From a virus: DNA of 64,000 bases. The position numbers were made by a program, and so were the translations under genes. The notes below the pieces were generated by a model. It worked only from the letters and a program-made list of their open reading frames with translations, did no database searches and was not told the origin of the DNA. How positions within the stretch are numbered: position 1 is the stretch's first letter; each line of letters starts with the position of its first letter. The stretch spans positions 1 through 64,000 of the IMG/VR virus record IMGVR_UViG_3300050120_000169, one strand, 5' to 3'. Positions 1 through 6,856 of this stretch are shown in pieces.

Positions 1-1
1 C

Positions 2-103
2 ACAAAAGCGGCTGTGGAGCAGGTGCTGGCTGGAATGGGCGCTCAGGTCCAATCCCCCGATAAGCACAAGGTGGCAGTCGCTGTCACCATACTAAAGAAG
101 TAG
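2..103 (+). CDS. C-terminal fragment of an unidentified protein
   Basis: The window opens inside an open frame that reads 33 codons to a TAG stop at 101-103, seven bases before the next start codon. The visible end contains EQVLAGMGAQVQSPDK and finishes TILKK. The amino acid mix looks like coding sequence rather than a shadow, and the tight spacing to the next gene supports it. The 5' part lies outside the window, so no family can be assigned. Confidence 0.6.
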   Translation, partial: TKAAVEQVLAGMGAQVQSPDKHKVAVAVTILKK

Positions 104-110
104 GTGGACT

Positions 111-866
111 ATGACACTGCAAATTCAGGATCGGGTTAAGGAAACCACCACAACTACTGGTACGGGCGCGCTGTCGCTGGCCGGAGCCGTTACCGGGTTC
201 CAGGCATTTTCAGCCGTGTGTGCTAATGGTGATACGTGTTATTACGCGCTTCAGCAAATTAATAGTGCGGGGGTGCCAACAGGATCGTGGGAGTGTGGAG
301 TCGGTACGTACACGACATCTGGCAACACATTAACCCGTACGACAGTAACCGCTTCTAGTAATAGTGGGTCGGTCGTTTCGCTGGCAGCGGGTACAACGCA
401 GGTGTGGATCGATATCACGGCAAGTGCATTCAATTTGGATAAAGTGCAAGTAGGCACACTAGCAGTGTATGCCGGGGCGACGATCCCTACTGGATACTTA
501 GCTGTGCCAACAGCGGCAACTACAGTAAGCCGCACGACTTACGCTGCGTTGTTTGCCGTGTTAGGTACAACGTGGGGCGCAGGAGACGGATCGACTACCT
601 TTGGGATTCCCTGGATTGCACCTGGAGGTGCTCCAGTAGCAACTGGTGCTGGGGGATTTACTTTAGGATTTGCCGGATACTCTGGGTTACAGCTTACCCA
701 TGATCACACATACCAGGATTTGGTATTTAGCACTGTTGGGGCTGTTTCTGGTGCAGATGTTGGAGTCATGTCTTTTGTAGAATTTACAGGCGGCCCTACA
801 GGCAGTACTGGTGGCTCTGCGAATTACGCGTCAGGGTCGGTATTCAATATGTGTATTAAGTATTAG
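111..866 (+). CDS. Tail fibre / virion protein with tail-collar domain
   Basis: A 251-residue protein. The C-terminal half (about residues 115-185) matches the phage tail collar domain pattern: a P(T/S)GYL entry, the SRTTYAALFAVLGTTWG core and GDGSTTFGIP, as found at the receptor-binding end of many fibres. The N-terminal 110 residues form a Thr/Ser/Gly-rich beta domain resembling other phage fibre N-termini. It is followed 11 bases later by a fibre-assembly-type gene, the usual fibre/chaperone pairing. Collar assignment is from the visible motif; its position at a fibre tip is inferred. Confidence 0.8.
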   Translation: MTLQIQDRVKETTTTTGTGALSLAGAVTGFQAFSAVCANGDTCYYALQQINSAGVPTGSWECGVGTYTTSGNTLTRTTVTASSNSGSVVSLAAGTTQVWIDITASAFNLDKVQVGTLAVYAGATIPTGYLAVPTAATTVSRTTYAALFAVLGTTWGAGDGSTTFGIPWIAPGGAPVATGAGGFTLGFAGYSGLQLTHDHTYQDLVFSTVGAVSGADVGVMSFVEFTGGPTGSTGGSANYASGSVFNMCIKY

Positions 867-877
867 GACACCGATTA

Positions 878-1546
878 ATGAAAACCGTGTATTTATATGA
901 TGCGACGACTGGCGCTTACCTTAGCACATATGAAGCCCAGGAAAGTCCACTTGAACCAGGGGTGTTTATAGAACCCACATATTCAACGGACGGCGCACCG
1001 CCCGCGACTGGCGCTAATCAAGTGGCGATTTATTCGAATGGTGGGTGGGCAATCACCGAAGACTATCGGGGCAAGACGATCTATAACCAGACTACGGGTG
1101 CTTCCCAGGTGCTGGAAGTGATTGGCCCTATTCCGGCTGGATTCGCTCTGACTGTGCCGCCTCCGACTTTGGCGCAGGCTCAAGCGGCTCAAGTAGTTAC
1201 GCTCACTCAAGCATACAGATTGGCGATTCAACAAGCAGTAAGTTATACCAGTAAAGGTGGGGTAACTGAGATTTACCAAGCCACGACACAAAGTGTGTCG
1301 AATTTGACCCAAATGTTGCTCGCGTTCAGCGCGACTCAAACGGTGCCGGTGGGTTTTTATTGGGTAGCTGCTGACAACACTCAAGTGCCTTTCACCTATG
1401 CCGATATGCAGGCGCTGGCAGCGGTATTCGGCACCCAGGGGGCAGCGGCTTTCCAGGTGTTGCAAACGCTGAAGGCACAAGTTAATGCCGCCAACCAAAC
1501 AGTAGCTGGAGTACAAGCGGTCGTTTGGCCTTCTACCAGCCCCTAA
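878..1546 (+). CDS. Tail fibre assembly protein, DUF4376-like
   Basis: A 222-residue protein. The N-terminal half has the aromatic beta pattern of fibre-assembly (Tfa-like) proteins (YLYDATTGAYL, then a Pro-rich linker near residue 95). The C-terminal half is a helical segment with VGFYWVAADNTQVPFTYAD followed by a LAAVFGTQGAAAFQ helix, the layout of DUF4376 domains at the end of fibre chaperones. It probably assists folding or capping of the collar-domain protein upstream. A second DUF4376-type gene lies at 31316-31837, next to the other fibre gene, which supports the role. Confidence 0.7.
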   Translation: MKTVYLYDATTGAYLSTYEAQESPLEPGVFIEPTYSTDGAPPATGANQVAIYSNGGWAITEDYRGKTIYNQTTGASQVLEVIGPIPAGFALTVPPPTLAQAQAAQVVTLTQAYRLAIQQAVSYTSKGGVTEIYQATTQSVSNLTQMLLAFSATQTVPVGFYWVAADNTQVPFTYADMQALAAVFGTQGAAAFQVLQTLKAQVNAANQTVAGVQAVVWPSTSP

Positions 1547-1566
1547 CCCAATGTAGTTGGTGAGCC

Positions 1567-2973
1567 ATGGCCCTAGGTTTTGGTCCAATTTCCGAACAAG
1601 CAGTCTCTGAGAATCAAACACCAGAGACGATTCTGCTCGCGTCGGGCACGACAACCAGTACAGCCACGGGGGCACTTGCCACCAGCATTACCGCCAAGGG
1701 GACTGGTTCTAGCACGTCTACGGCCCAAGCGGCGCTAGTTACGGGTATCAAGCTTGCGGTCCAGGTCGTAGAAAGTGCGCAATCAATTGCGGTACTCGCT
1801 ACCAGCATCACCATAGCCGGGTCGAACACGGGGTCGTCATCGGCACAAGCAGCGTTGTCGAATGCCCTGGTAGTGCAGGCGACTGAAACGGCGGCGGCTT
1901 TCGCATCCCTGACTACCGCGCTTTTGTTGGCGGCTGAAAGCGCAAGTACCAGTACTATCAGCGCCACGCTCAACACGCCCAATGATGTATTTGCGGCGGC
2001 GGCCACGACTACTAGTGTCGCTAGGGCAGCGTTGACGACCAATGTGAAATTGGCCTCGTTTGCCGAAAACATTAGCGGTACTAATGCGATGCTTACGACC
2101 GCGATTCATTTAGCGGCCAAGGGGCAGATTTTTTCAACGGGGACAGTCAACACCAGTTGGATTTTCGTAACGGCGGCGGAGAAATCCACGGCTGTAGCGA
2201 ACCTGATCACCGGTATTCTTGACGCCGCCCACGCGAACGAGACCAGTACAGCCTCCGCAGGATTGGCGAATACTTTCCTTGTTCACGCGAACGAGATAAG
2301 CACGGCTGTTGCTGCGTTGTCTAATGCAATGGCAGCGGCGGGTGGAGATTCTAGTACCGCCGAAGCTAGACTGGTTACGGCTATCGACTTAGTAGGGGAC
2401 GGTGTAAGTACCGTCACAGGTAGCTCCCACCTCACGACGGGCTTGCACCTCCTAACAGAGGGGCAGGAGTTAAGTGCAGGTGCAGCGGCGTTGCAGACCG
2501 GTATTGAGGTGGTGGCTTCCAATCGAAGCGCATCTGTAGCGACGGCACAACTACACACGTCGCTAACACTAGCGGCGATTGGCCGGGGAGGAAGCAGCAC
2601 TGAAGACCAGATGCAAACCAGTATCACTGTGCAGGCCCTGCTTTCGGCCTTGTCCTCGGCAGAAGCCGCGCTAACACGCCAGCCATTGTTGGCGGCTCAA
2701 GCAGGGGTATCGGCTGAGACCCTGGCGGCTCTGCGCGCTTCGATCACCTTCACCGCCCAGGCCCTGAATAGCAGCAATGCGAGTGCTGATGTACAGCAGA
2801 TTTTCTTTTACGGACTGGTGACGAGCGTGGCGCGGGCTACGTTTGGTATTGCGGTGACGCCCTACGAAAGTTTTCCGATTTATTCACAGAAAGAAACTTT
2901 TGGAGTAGTCTGTACACCAAGAGTAATACCCGTTACAGCAGACCCTGACGAAGTGCTTAACGTTACCCCATAG
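1567..2973 (+). CDS. Ala/Ser/Thr-rich repeat protein, probable virion structural protein
   Basis: A 468-residue protein not recognised as a known family. About residues 20-400 are irregular repeats of roughly 25-40 residues, each with a Ser/Thr cluster, an Ala-rich turn and a short L-x-T-x-I-x-L-A-A strand (ATSITAKG, LVTGIKLAV, LTTALLLAAE and so on), which suggests a repetitive beta structure such as a fibre shaft. The last 55 residues differ and are richer in aromatic and charged residues, a likely capping or attachment domain. It lies between fibre and fibre-like genes. One copy of the dispersed palindrome falls inside, read as AQSIAV. Confidence 0.6.
   Translation: MALGFGPISEQAVSENQTPETILLASGTTTSTATGALATSITAKGTGSSTSTAQAALVTGIKLAVQVVESAQSIAVLATSITIAGSNTGSSSAQAALSNALVVQATETAAAFASLTTALLLAAESASTSTISATLNTPNDVFAAAATTTSVARAALTTNVKLASFAENISGTNAMLTTAIHLAAKGQIFSTGTVNTSWIFVTAAEKSTAVANLITGILDAAHANETSTASAGLANTFLVHANEISTAVAALSNAMAAAGGDSSTAEARLVTAIDLVGDGVSTVTGSSHLTTGLHLLTEGQELSAGAAALQTGIEVVASNRSASVATAQLHTSLTLAAIGRGGSSTEDQMQTSITVQALLSALSSAEAALTRQPLLAAQAGVSAETLAALRASITFTAQALNSSNASADVQQIFFYGLVTSVARATFGIAVTPYESFPIYSQKETFGVVCTPRVIPVTADPDEVLNVTP
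1777..1792. repeat. Dispersed palindrome, TCAA-loop copy, intragenic
   Basis: GCGCAATCAATTGCGG; one mismatch from the consensus CCGCAA-N4-TTGCGG. Inside the repeat-protein gene and read in frame as Q-S-I-A. Confidence 0.85.
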
Positions 2974-2985
2974 TGGAGCTAGACC

Positions 2986-3660
2986 ATGACCGCTGCAACG
3001 AACTACACCACGAACAAGTTTTTGGTAGATAACATCCTTCGTGGTCAAAGCAATACCCCGCCAACCTCGCTGTACTTCGGGTTGTTTGTGGCTGACCAAG
3101 GTTACTGGGTGGCGAGCCATGCCTATACCAGTGGGCAGTTTGTGCTCCCGGCTACCCCGAACGGCCACATTTACAAGTGCACGACCAGCGGCACGTCGGG
3201 TACGAACGCCGCAATTTTCAACACTGTGACCACGCCGGGTCAGACGGTTACGGATGGCACCGCCGTGTGGACGGAAGAAACGCTAGTGTTGGTGGCAGGG
3301 ACGTATTCCACCTACCCGCCAGAATGCACGTACACCAGCTATGCCCGCGAGTTGGTTACGTCCTCGCTGGCCGACTGGTCCGGTACTCAGTCGCAAGGCT
3401 CCACCACGGCTTCGACGGGTAGCAGCACGACGCTTAACAGCGTGGCGCTAAACACCTTCAATAACAACGCTGTGGCTTTCCCAGCACCGACCGGTAATCA
3501 GACGGGTGTTGTGGCTGGTATGTTTATCATCGATAATGCGACGGCAGGCACCAGCGGGAACATCCTGTTCTGGTCGATGCTGACCAACCCGAAGACGATC
3601 AACAACGGCGATGCGGCTCCGAACTTCCCGCAGTTTGCATTTGAACTTAGCTGGAGCTAG
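2986..3660 (+). CDS. Virion/tail-fibre-associated protein of the NxxLRG...LYFGLF family
   Basis: A 224-residue protein. It begins with FLVDNILRGQSNTPPTSLYFGLF, continues with a YARELV segment (about residue 123) and ends with a NILFWSMLTNPKTINNGD strand pair. This is the layout of a common phage family annotated as tail fibre or virion protein (an N-terminal helix, a strand with YVGLF, GGGYAR-like and LLY-x-AL-T-x-x-K-x-V-x-x-GD elements). A 50-residue Thr/Gly-rich insert (about residues 55-105) is extra relative to the basic family form. Likely a virion component; exact location is not visible. Confidence 0.6.
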   Translation: MTAATNYTTNKFLVDNILRGQSNTPPTSLYFGLFVADQGYWVASHAYTSGQFVLPATPNGHIYKCTTSGTSGTNAAIFNTVTTPGQTVTDGTAVWTEETLVLVAGTYSTYPPECTYTSYARELVTSSLADWSGTQSQGSTTASTGSSTTLNSVALNTFNNNAVAFPAPTGNQTGVVAGMFIIDNATAGTSGNILFWSMLTNPKTINNGDAAPNFPQFAFELSWS

Positions 3661-3662
3661 GC

Positions 3663-4073
3663 ATGGCGTACTGCCCTCCGGCAGTGCCGCTCAAGATCCC
3701 TCTGATTGAGAAGGTTCCGAGTGCGGTACTGAATTATGGGTTCGACCTCTCGCCTTCGGCCACCAATCCAGACAATCCCTGGGCAGCACCAGGGGTGACT
3801 TTGGTTCCTTGGCTGGCCCCGGGCGAAGAGGTTATTACGCTATTCATGACCCTCGGTGTTGGATCAGTAAGTGGCACGAACGATTTGATGCTGGTAGACC
3901 AGCAGATCACCGCAAACGCCACGGGCATACCACAAAGTTTGCTAACGGCCTGGATCAGTGGCGGGATTGCCGGTAATACATATTTAGTGACGTTTAGCTG
4001 GTTGACGAACAGCACCCCCGTTGGACGCCAAGATAGTCGGTCGATGAACATCCTTTGCGTGGCTACGTTGTAG
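3663..4073 (+). CDS. Hypothetical beta-rich protein, likely virion-associated
   Basis: A 136-residue protein with no family I can name with assurance. It is dominated by short hydrophobic strands (AVLNYGFDLSP, PGEEVITLFMTLGVG, NTYLVTFSWLTNS) in the order seen in the small Ig-like/DUF-type phage proteins that follow fibre genes, where a C-terminal segment of type ILCV closes the sheet. It starts two bases after the preceding gene ends, so it is translationally coupled to it and probably belongs to the same virion complex. Confidence 0.5.
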   Translation: MAYCPPAVPLKIPLIEKVPSAVLNYGFDLSPSATNPDNPWAAPGVTLVPWLAPGEEVITLFMTLGVGSVSGTNDLMLVDQQITANATGIPQSLLTAWISGGIAGNTYLVTFSWLTNSTPVGRQDSRSMNILCVATL

Positions 4074-4084
4074 CGGAGAAGAAC

Positions 4085-4294
4085 ATGACATTCGAAAGCA
4101 TCAAGAAAGAACTATCGGTGGCGATCCTGCTGGTGATGCTCCTGGCAATGGACTATCTCAAGATTGTTGACCCGGAACTCAAGTACCTGATCATGGGTTT
4201 GGCGGGCACGATTACCGGTTTTGGTGGCTTCCAGGCCTCTCCGCTTAACCCGGCCAACAAAACAGCATCCGGGGGACCAGCCGCCCCTCAATGA
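4085..4294 (+). CDS. Small membrane protein, holin-like
   Basis: A 69-residue protein. The start at 4085 is chosen because CGGAGAAG lies seven bases upstream; an upstream in-frame start would overlap the previous gene. After a short charged N-terminus there is a hydrophobic segment (VAILLVMLLAMDYL, about residues 10-24) and a second, weaker apolar stretch (LIMGLAGTITGFGGF, about 33-47). Size and membrane topology fit a small holin or other lysis-timing protein, but a second, better lysis cassette is found at 34460-35796, so the role is uncertain. Confidence 0.5.
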   Translation: MTFESIKKELSVAILLVMLLAMDYLKIVDPELKYLIMGLAGTITGFGGFQASPLNPANKTASGGPAAPQ

Positions 4295-4412
4295 TGTAGC
4301 CGCCGAGCCGGTGATTGAGCCGGTGGCCGCATTGACACAGGAATTACAACAAGAAGCATTAGAATTGCCAATCCTTATCGAAGTCCCCCCACATACACAG
4401 ACGGAGTTGAAA

Positions 4413-4769
4413 ATGTCTATCCCGGATATCGCAGTATCAGACGTGACCGACGTGCTGAATGGCCTAGCGTCGTTGTTTGAAAAACCTGCATTTCAGGCCG
4501 CGTTGCCTGTAGTGATCACCCTCGTTGCTGATCTGGCAGAAGGTGGTGCAGCCGCATCGAATCCCTTGCTGTCGGCCCAGTTTTTGGCGACCCTGGTGAG
4601 TCAAATGCCGGTGATCGAACCCGCAGTATTGCAGGCAGGTGTCACGTTGTTCGGCGCAATCAATGCTGCGATCAAACCGAAAGCAGCGGAACCTGCACCC
4701 GCACCTGTCGTTGAACCTGTCCCGGAGCCGGTTGCAGAACCTGCACCCGTAGCCCAGCCAGCCGCCTAA
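4413..4769 (+). CDS. Hypothetical protein with Pro/Ala/Glu/Val tail
   Basis: A 118-residue protein. The start at 4413 is chosen because it is preceded by ACATACACAGACGGAGT, a leader that also precedes the genes at 57294 and 15288. The first 85 residues form amphipathic and hydrophobic helices (DVTDVLNGLASLF, FLATLVSQMPVI); the last 30 are an E-P-x-P-x-V repeat, a likely flexible or periplasm-spanning tail. The same frame is open back to about 4296 but with no good start (see findings). Function unknown. Confidence 0.55.
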   Translation: MSIPDIAVSDVTDVLNGLASLFEKPAFQAALPVVITLVADLAEGGAAASNPLLSAQFLATLVSQMPVIEPAVLQAGVTLFGAINAAIKPKAAEPAPAPVVEPVPEPVAEPAPVAQPAA

Positions 4770-4796
4770 GTTTTAACTACCCTCAAGGGGTTTATC

Positions 4797-5303
4797 ATGA
4801 AACGTCTTATTCTTGTTTTGGCAAGTGCTCTGATGCTGGGAGCCTGTTCGGTGGCCCCAGTTAGTTCGACTGGCGCTGCTACGGCCACGGCTGCAAGCGG
4901 AACCACTGTTAGTACGGCTGCATCACAAGCCGTTGCAGTGATGGACAACGTACGAACCCAGGCACTCAAAGCCTGTGCAGTCGTGCCGCCCATGATTACG
5001 TCGATGATCACTATCGAGACCTCGCAACCCGCGAGTTCCGCCTCGACTTCGGCAGTTGCTCAGTTGAATAAGCTGAGCACGGATGTTACCGGCGCTTGTA
5101 ATTTGATTGCCAAAATCCCGGCTCCTGGTGCTGCACCGGCCTTTACGTTGTCGGATGTCTCGACGTTCGTGAATACCAATGTGCCAACCCTGCTCACGAT
5201 CATCGGCAATAGCTCGATGAACCAAACGCAGAAAACGGCGGCGCAATTGACCATTGTAGGCGTGCAAACCGGCCTAGCACTGGCTGTCGCGCAGGCGCAG
5301 TAA
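4797..5303 (+). CDS. Putative lipoprotein
   Basis: A 168-residue protein with a classical lipoprotein signal: MKRLI, a hydrophobic core and lipobox LGAC with Cys17. The mature part is Ser/Thr/Ala-rich at first and then helical, with two further Cys residues (about 59 and 98) that could form a disulfide. It would be lipidated and anchored in the inner or outer membrane. The preceding start region AAGGGGTTTATC gives a ribosome site. It could be an outer-membrane spanin subunit or a superinfection/lysis accessory; it is longer than usual for a spanin and I do not claim one. Confidence 0.65.
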   Translation: MKRLILVLASALMLGACSVAPVSSTGAATATAASGTTVSTAASQAVAVMDNVRTQALKACAVVPPMITSMITIETSQPASSASTSAVAQLNKLSTDVTGACNLIAKIPAPGAAPAFTLSDVSTFVNTNVPTLLTIIGNSSMNQTQKTAAQLTIVGVQTGLALAVAQAQ

Positions 5304-5307
5304 GATC

Positions 5308-6108
5308 ATGACCAAGCAAATACGCGTAGCGCTCAGCGGTAGTGGTTATCGACTGGGCGCGCACCTTGGCGCTTTGCAAGCAATCCAAGATGCCGGGTTT
5401 GAGGTGAAGGAGCTTGCCGCAACTTCGGGCGGCTCCATAGTGGCGGCCCTGCTTGCCAGCGGCATGACTCTGGCTGATCTGCGACAGATGTGCCTGACAT
5501 TGGACTGGTCGAAATACATGTCCTTTACGTGGGCACCGCTTACGTTGTTGACCAGTCAGGCGTTATGCAGCGGCGATTCGCTGTTGGCCTTCCTTACCCA
5601 GCTTACCAAGGGCGCGACTTTTAAAGACTCCGCGATTGACGTAAAGATCATCGCCAGTGATCTGTTGACCGAGCAGGAGTTTTGTTTCAGCAAGGCCACG
5701 ACACCTGATTGCCCTTTGGCCGTGGCCGCACGCGCCAGTGCAAGTATTCCGATTGTGTTCGCACCGGTAGCCTATGGTGATGGTTTGTATGTAGACGGTG
5801 GCTGTACCGATAACATCCCGGCCAGCGAGTTGGTGGTGGACACCCTACCCCGAGTAGGGATCTACTTGGAGTCGGATGATGCGGTGCTCAAACCCGGTAC
5901 GTATAGCTTGAGCACGCTTGCACCACGTATTATCGACTTGTTGCTGGCATCGAATGAACTGGCACATGTGGGTCTGGATACTAAGAACGGCGCGAATATC
6001 ATTCATGTACCCACCGGATTTGCTAGTTCATTTGATCGCAATATGGCAGTGGCTACGCGCCAAAAGCTGTATGACGTTGGGTACGATACGACGAAGGCCG
6101 CGCTATGA
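5308..6108 (+). CDS. Patatin-like phospholipase
   Basis: A 266-residue protein with the patatin fold signature: an N-terminal glycine-rich oxyanion loop (LSGSGYRLGAHLGAL), the nucleophile elbow ATSGGS (Ser near residue 40, corresponding to G-x-S-x-G) and the catalytic Asp in VDGGCTDNIP (about residues 163-172). These are the Ser-Asp dyad elements of patatin/ExoU-like lipid acyl hydrolases. The first loop is GSGYR rather than the more usual GGGxR. It is a short, single-domain enzyme with no signal peptide, so it should act in the cytoplasm or at the inner leaflet. It overlaps the next gene by four bases. Confidence 0.85.
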   Translation: MTKQIRVALSGSGYRLGAHLGALQAIQDAGFEVKELAATSGGSIVAALLASGMTLADLRQMCLTLDWSKYMSFTWAPLTLLTSQALCSGDSLLAFLTQLTKGATFKDSAIDVKIIASDLLTEQEFCFSKATTPDCPLAVAARASASIPIVFAPVAYGDGLYVDGGCTDNIPASELVVDTLPRVGIYLESDDAVLKPGTYSLSTLAPRIIDLLLASNELAHVGLDTKNGANIIHVPTGFASSFDRNMAVATRQKLYDVGYDTTKAAL

Positions 6109-6527
6109 GCGGGAATGACCAGGGCAACCCCCTTAATTTCATCTATGTGTGGGATGCAACCAGTCTGTTGACGAATGGCATTCCCACACCGGACGCCCAG
6201 GGTAGATTCCCGAATAAGCAAAATTTGCCGAATGCAGCTATGCCGATTTGGGAAGTTACTGCCCCTGCTTCAGATAACCCTCCGTGGCCTAACAACCAAG
6301 GAGCCATTGCAAACGCGACGGGGGCAGCGACAGGCCGTGGGGCGATCCCGGTCAAGTTCACTGCCCAACCTACTCCTGATTCGCAAGGCCGTTTTCCGAA
6401 TGACCCGACGAATGTGAATAGTGCTATCCCAGTGTACCTAGTAGCAACTGTGCCGGGTGCAACACCCCCCTATCCTAATTCACAAGAAGCAGATGGGGGA
6501 GCAACACCTGTTTATGTAGTTAGCTGA
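6105..6527 (+). CDS. Hypothetical protein with Pro/Asn repeat motif
   Basis: A 140-residue protein, not recognised. Two near-identical segments, IPTPDAQGRFPN (about residue 26) and QPTPDSQGRFPND (about residue 87), each followed by an A-(M/I)-P-(I/V) strand, show an internal duplication, with a shorter P-x-PNSQ copy at the end. Composition is extended, Pro-rich and polar. The start codon overlaps the stop of the patatin gene (ATGA), which argues for coordinated expression with it. Confidence 0.5.
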   Translation: MSGNDQGNPLNFIYVWDATSLLTNGIPTPDAQGRFPNKQNLPNAAMPIWEVTAPASDNPPWPNNQGAIANATGAATGRGAIPVKFTAQPTPDSQGRFPNDPTNVNSAIPVYLVATVPGATPPYPNSQEADGGATPVYVVS

Positions 6528-6545
6528 TTTACATGGAAGGCAACC

Positions 6546-6773
6546 ATGTTTGCCACGTCTGTGTTTTGCCGCCTTCGGGCGGCTCTTTTTCTAGTGCTGG
6601 CACTCAGTGGCTGTGTGCTCGCACCTACTGCTGATCCAAAAACGCATGACCTAGTGTGCTGCATAGCCTACTCCACTTTTTTTGGTTATGACTTCAGCCA
6701 GTCGTATGAAAAGCAGGGAAGTCGCTGGGAAATCCACGGAACTGTGAGTTGGAAATACCTTAATGGTCCGTAG
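6546..6773 (+). CDS. Small putative lipoprotein
   Basis: A 75-residue protein with a lipoprotein signal peptide: basic N-region (CRLR), hydrophobic core (AALFLVLALS) and lipobox LSGC. A GGAAGG ribosome site lies eight bases before ATG. The mature part is about 52 residues with two adjacent Cys and an aromatic segment (FFGYDFSQSY). Oddly, the DNA that encodes the signal peptide is also a strong intrinsic terminator, so most upstream transcripts may stop inside this gene. Function unknown. Confidence 0.5.
   Translation: MFATSVFCRLRAALFLVLALSGCVLAPTADPKTHDLVCCIAYSTFFGYDFSQSYEKQGSRWEIHGTVSWKYLNGP
6568..6591 (+). terminator. Intrinsic terminator inside a lipoprotein signal sequence
   Basis: GCCGCC-TTCG-GGCGGC (6 bp stem, stable UUCG loop, 6568-6583) is followed by TCTTTTTCT. 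This is a textbook rho-independent terminator and would separate the fibre/patatin block from the head module. Confidence 0.8.
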
Positions 6774-6778
6774 GTCTT

Positions 6779-6794
6779 CCGCAATTGATTGCGG
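6779..6794. repeat. Dispersed palindrome, TTGA-loop copy, intergenic
   Basis: CCGCAATTGATTGCGG, perfect consensus, in the 83-base gap before the portal gene. It lies 62 bases upstream of that gene's start codon. Confidence 0.9.
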
Positions 6795-6856
6795 GGCGAG
6801 CGTGATTAATCCGCGCAGACCAGATACAATGCGGGAGATACTAGCCGAGGTACACA

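Noticed and set aside
4221-4412. Start of the 4413 gene at ATG 4221
   Set aside because: It would place the first 25 residues in overlap with the holin-like gene with shadow-like composition, and 4413 has the recurring ACACAGACGGAGT leader.
6802-6830. Promoter before the portal gene with TACAAT at 6825
   Set aside because: No acceptable -35 box at the right distance; the late genes probably use another signal that I could not define.
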